DNA from: Candidatus Aenigmatarchaeota archaeon
GTDB lineage: Archaea > Aenigmatarchaeota > Aenigmatarchaeia > QMZP01
Assembly: GCA_017609225.1 (NCBI GenBank)
Contig: JAFCEK010000025.1
Span: forward strand, 1 to 11,117
Length of the DNA stretch: 11,117 bases
Direction of reading: 5' to 3'
Shown here: positions 9,850 through 11,117 of the stretch, in pieces
How the letters are laid out: each line of letters opens with the position of its first letter
How positions within the stretch are numbered: the first letter of the stretch is position 1
Notes under the pieces: model-generated
What the model was told of the DNA's origin: nothing
Database searches by the model: none
The model's input: the letters and a program-made list of their open reading frames with translations, nothing else
Position numbers and translations under genes: made by a program

Positions 9850-11117
9850 ATGAGCAAAGATGATGTGGTTCAGAAGGTGCTTGAGGTTTCAGGGTTCAAT
9901 GAGCTGAATCCTGTCCAGAGGCTTGCGCTGGATTCCGGGCTTCTGGAAGGAAAAAATCTTGTTCTTGCAGCACCCACAGCATCAGGCAAGACGCTGATTG
10001 CGGAGATGGCAGCGCTTGCTGCTGCAAAAGAAGGCAAAAAAACCATTTACATTGTCCCCCTCAGGGCGCTGGCATCAGAAAAATACGAGGAATTCAGGGA
10101 AAAATACACAAAGCTGGGAATAAACATTGGAATGAGCATAGGGGATTATGACAGGACAGACCCATGGCTTGGAAAATGTGATATTGTGATTGTCACATCA
10201 GAAAAGCTTGATTCCCTGCTCAGGCATGGCATACCCTGGCTTCAGGATGTTGGACTGGTGGTTGCTGATGAAATACATCTGCTTGATTCTCCTGAAAGGG
10301 GCCCTACACTTGAGGTTGTGCTTACAAGACTAAGGCAGCACTCAAACCCCGTGATTCTTGCGCTCTCAGCAACAATAAACAACTATGAAGAGCTTGCAGA
10401 ATGGCTTGATGCAAACCCTGTAAAATCAGATTACAGGCCTGTAAAGCTGTATTCCGGAGTGGCCTTTGATGATACAATAACATTTGTTCCGAAAAGGGTT
10501 TTGAAATTAAAGTCTGACCTGGAAACGCTGGTTTCTGACACACTGAAAAAAAACAAGCAGATTCTGATATTCATAAACACAAGAAGGGGTGCAGAATCCT
10601 CTGCAGAGAAGCTGTCAAAAATTGTGGGAAAGGCGCTGAAGCCAGGTGAAAGGAAAACACTGCTTGGTATTTCTGATAATGTTTACAGAGCCCTGGAGCA
10701 TCCAACAAGGCAGTGCAAAAGGCTTTCTGAATGCATAGCCAATGGTGTTGCATTTCATCATGCAGGCCTTGCATCCGGGCAGCGCTCTGCTATTGAAAAG
10801 GCATTCAGGCAGGGCAAAATAAAGGCAATATGCGCCACCCCGACCCTGGCAGCAGGCCTTAATCTCCCCTCTTTCCGTGTTGTTGTCAGAGATATGAAAA
10901 GATTCAGCTCATTCAGGGGCATGGATTATATACCGGTTCTTGAAATCCAGCAAATGATGGGCAGGGCAGGGAGGCCGAAATACGATACAGAAGGCGAGGC
11001 AATACTGCTGCCGAAAAACATGCCTGAAGCAGAATATGCCTGGGAGAACTACATAAAAGGAGAACCTGAGAGGATTCATTCAAAGCTTGGGGTTGAGCCT
11101 GTTCTGAGAATGCATGT
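9850..11117 (+). CDS. hel308: ATP-dependent DNA helicase Hel308 (5' part, cut by the window edge)
   Basis: A superfamily 2, 3'-5' DNA helicase related to HelQ that unwinds lagging-strand forks and recombination intermediates. The 422 codons present cover both RecA-like domains and the start of the winged-helix region: Q-motif FNELNPVQ (16-23), Walker A APTASGKT (41-48), PLRALASEKYEEF (70-82), Walker B DEIH (140-143), motif III LSAT (172-175), IFINTRRGAE (240-249), AFHHAGL (301-307), motif V ATPTLAAGLNLPSFRVVVRD (329-348) and motif VI QQMMGRAGRP (367-376). All helicase motifs are intact. Full-length Hel308 is about 700 residues, so the ratchet and HLH domains lie beyond the window. It is leaderless, with a strong TATA box, and divergent from acyP. 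Confidence 0.95.
   Translation, partial: MSKDDVVQKVLEVSGFNELNPVQRLALDSGLLEGKNLVLAAPTASGKTLIAEMAALAAAKEGKKTIYIVPLRALASEKYEEFREKYTKLGINIGMSIGDYDRTDPWLGKCDIVIVTSEKLDSLLRHGIPWLQDVGLVVADEIHLLDSPERGPTLEVVLTRLRQHSNPVILALSATINNYEELAEWLDANPVKSDYRPVKLYSGVAFDDTITFVPKRVLKLKSDLETLVSDTLKKNKQILIFINTRRGAESSAEKLSKIVGKALKPGERKTLLGISDNVYRALEHPTRQCKRLSECIANGVAFHHAGLASGQRSAIEKAFRQGKIKAICATPTLAAGLNLPSFRVVVRDMKRFSSFRGMDYIPVLEIQQMMGRAGRPKYDTEGEAILLPKNMPEAEYAWENYIKGEPERIHSKLGVEPVLRMH

Noticed and set aside
9840..9872. C/D-box sRNA suggested by TGAGCAAAGATGATG near the hel308 start
   Set aside because: A single box C-like GATGATG with no matching box D and no guide layout; it is the coding start of hel308.
10322..10774. 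Minus-strand ORFs inside hel308
   Set aside because: They lie opposite intact helicase motifs and have no start signals.

Overview
The window looks like chromosomal DNA of an archaeon, most likely a DPANN-type or otherwise streamlined lineage. The archaeal assignment rests on what is encoded: ribosomal proteins L44e and S27e, initiation factor aIF2-alpha, a GINS51-type replication factor, an archaeo-eukaryotic primase, and the helicase Hel308. Almost every transcription unit also has an archaeal TATA-like box about 24-28 nt before its ATG, and several starts have no Shine-Dalgarno sequence (probably leaderless mRNAs). The DPANN suggestion is weaker. It comes from the fused PriS/PriL-CTD primase, an architecture known from Nanoarchaeum equitans, and from many tiny genes.

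Layout, left to right. 1-278: four tandem units of about 78 bp, each with a structured core; the last unit overlaps the 3' end of the aIF2-alpha gene. 267-1508 (minus): the translation operon rpl44e - rps27e - aif2a. 1562-2089 (minus): gins51. 2134-3441 (minus): single-chain primase. 3480-3797 (minus): a small four-helix membrane protein with an internal duplication. 3901-4892 (plus): an HTH-nucleotidyltransferase / HEPN two-gene operon, visibly AT-richer than its flanks, a probable toxin-antitoxin module. 4897-7563 (minus): leuS of bacterial type. 7576-8355 (minus): three unknown small genes packed tightly upstream of leuS, two of them cysteine-rich. 8396-8488 (minus): a candidate 30-residue membrane peptide with its own TATA box and terminator-like hairpin. 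8515-9356 (minus): a Nudix hydrolase gene split by a frame change at a run of 14 A. 9396-9674 (minus): acylphosphatase. 9680-9807: two copies of a 47-bp direct repeat. 9850 to the right edge (plus): hel308, cut by the window end.

The core genes serve translation (L44e, S27e, aIF2-alpha, LeuRS) and replication or repair (primase, GINS, Hel308). The accessory signal sits in the tandem hairpin repeats, the HEPN/MNT pair, the leuS-linked cysteine-rich small genes, the tiny membrane peptide, and the A14 frame break. No rRNA, tRNA, CRISPR array or insertion sequence was recognised.
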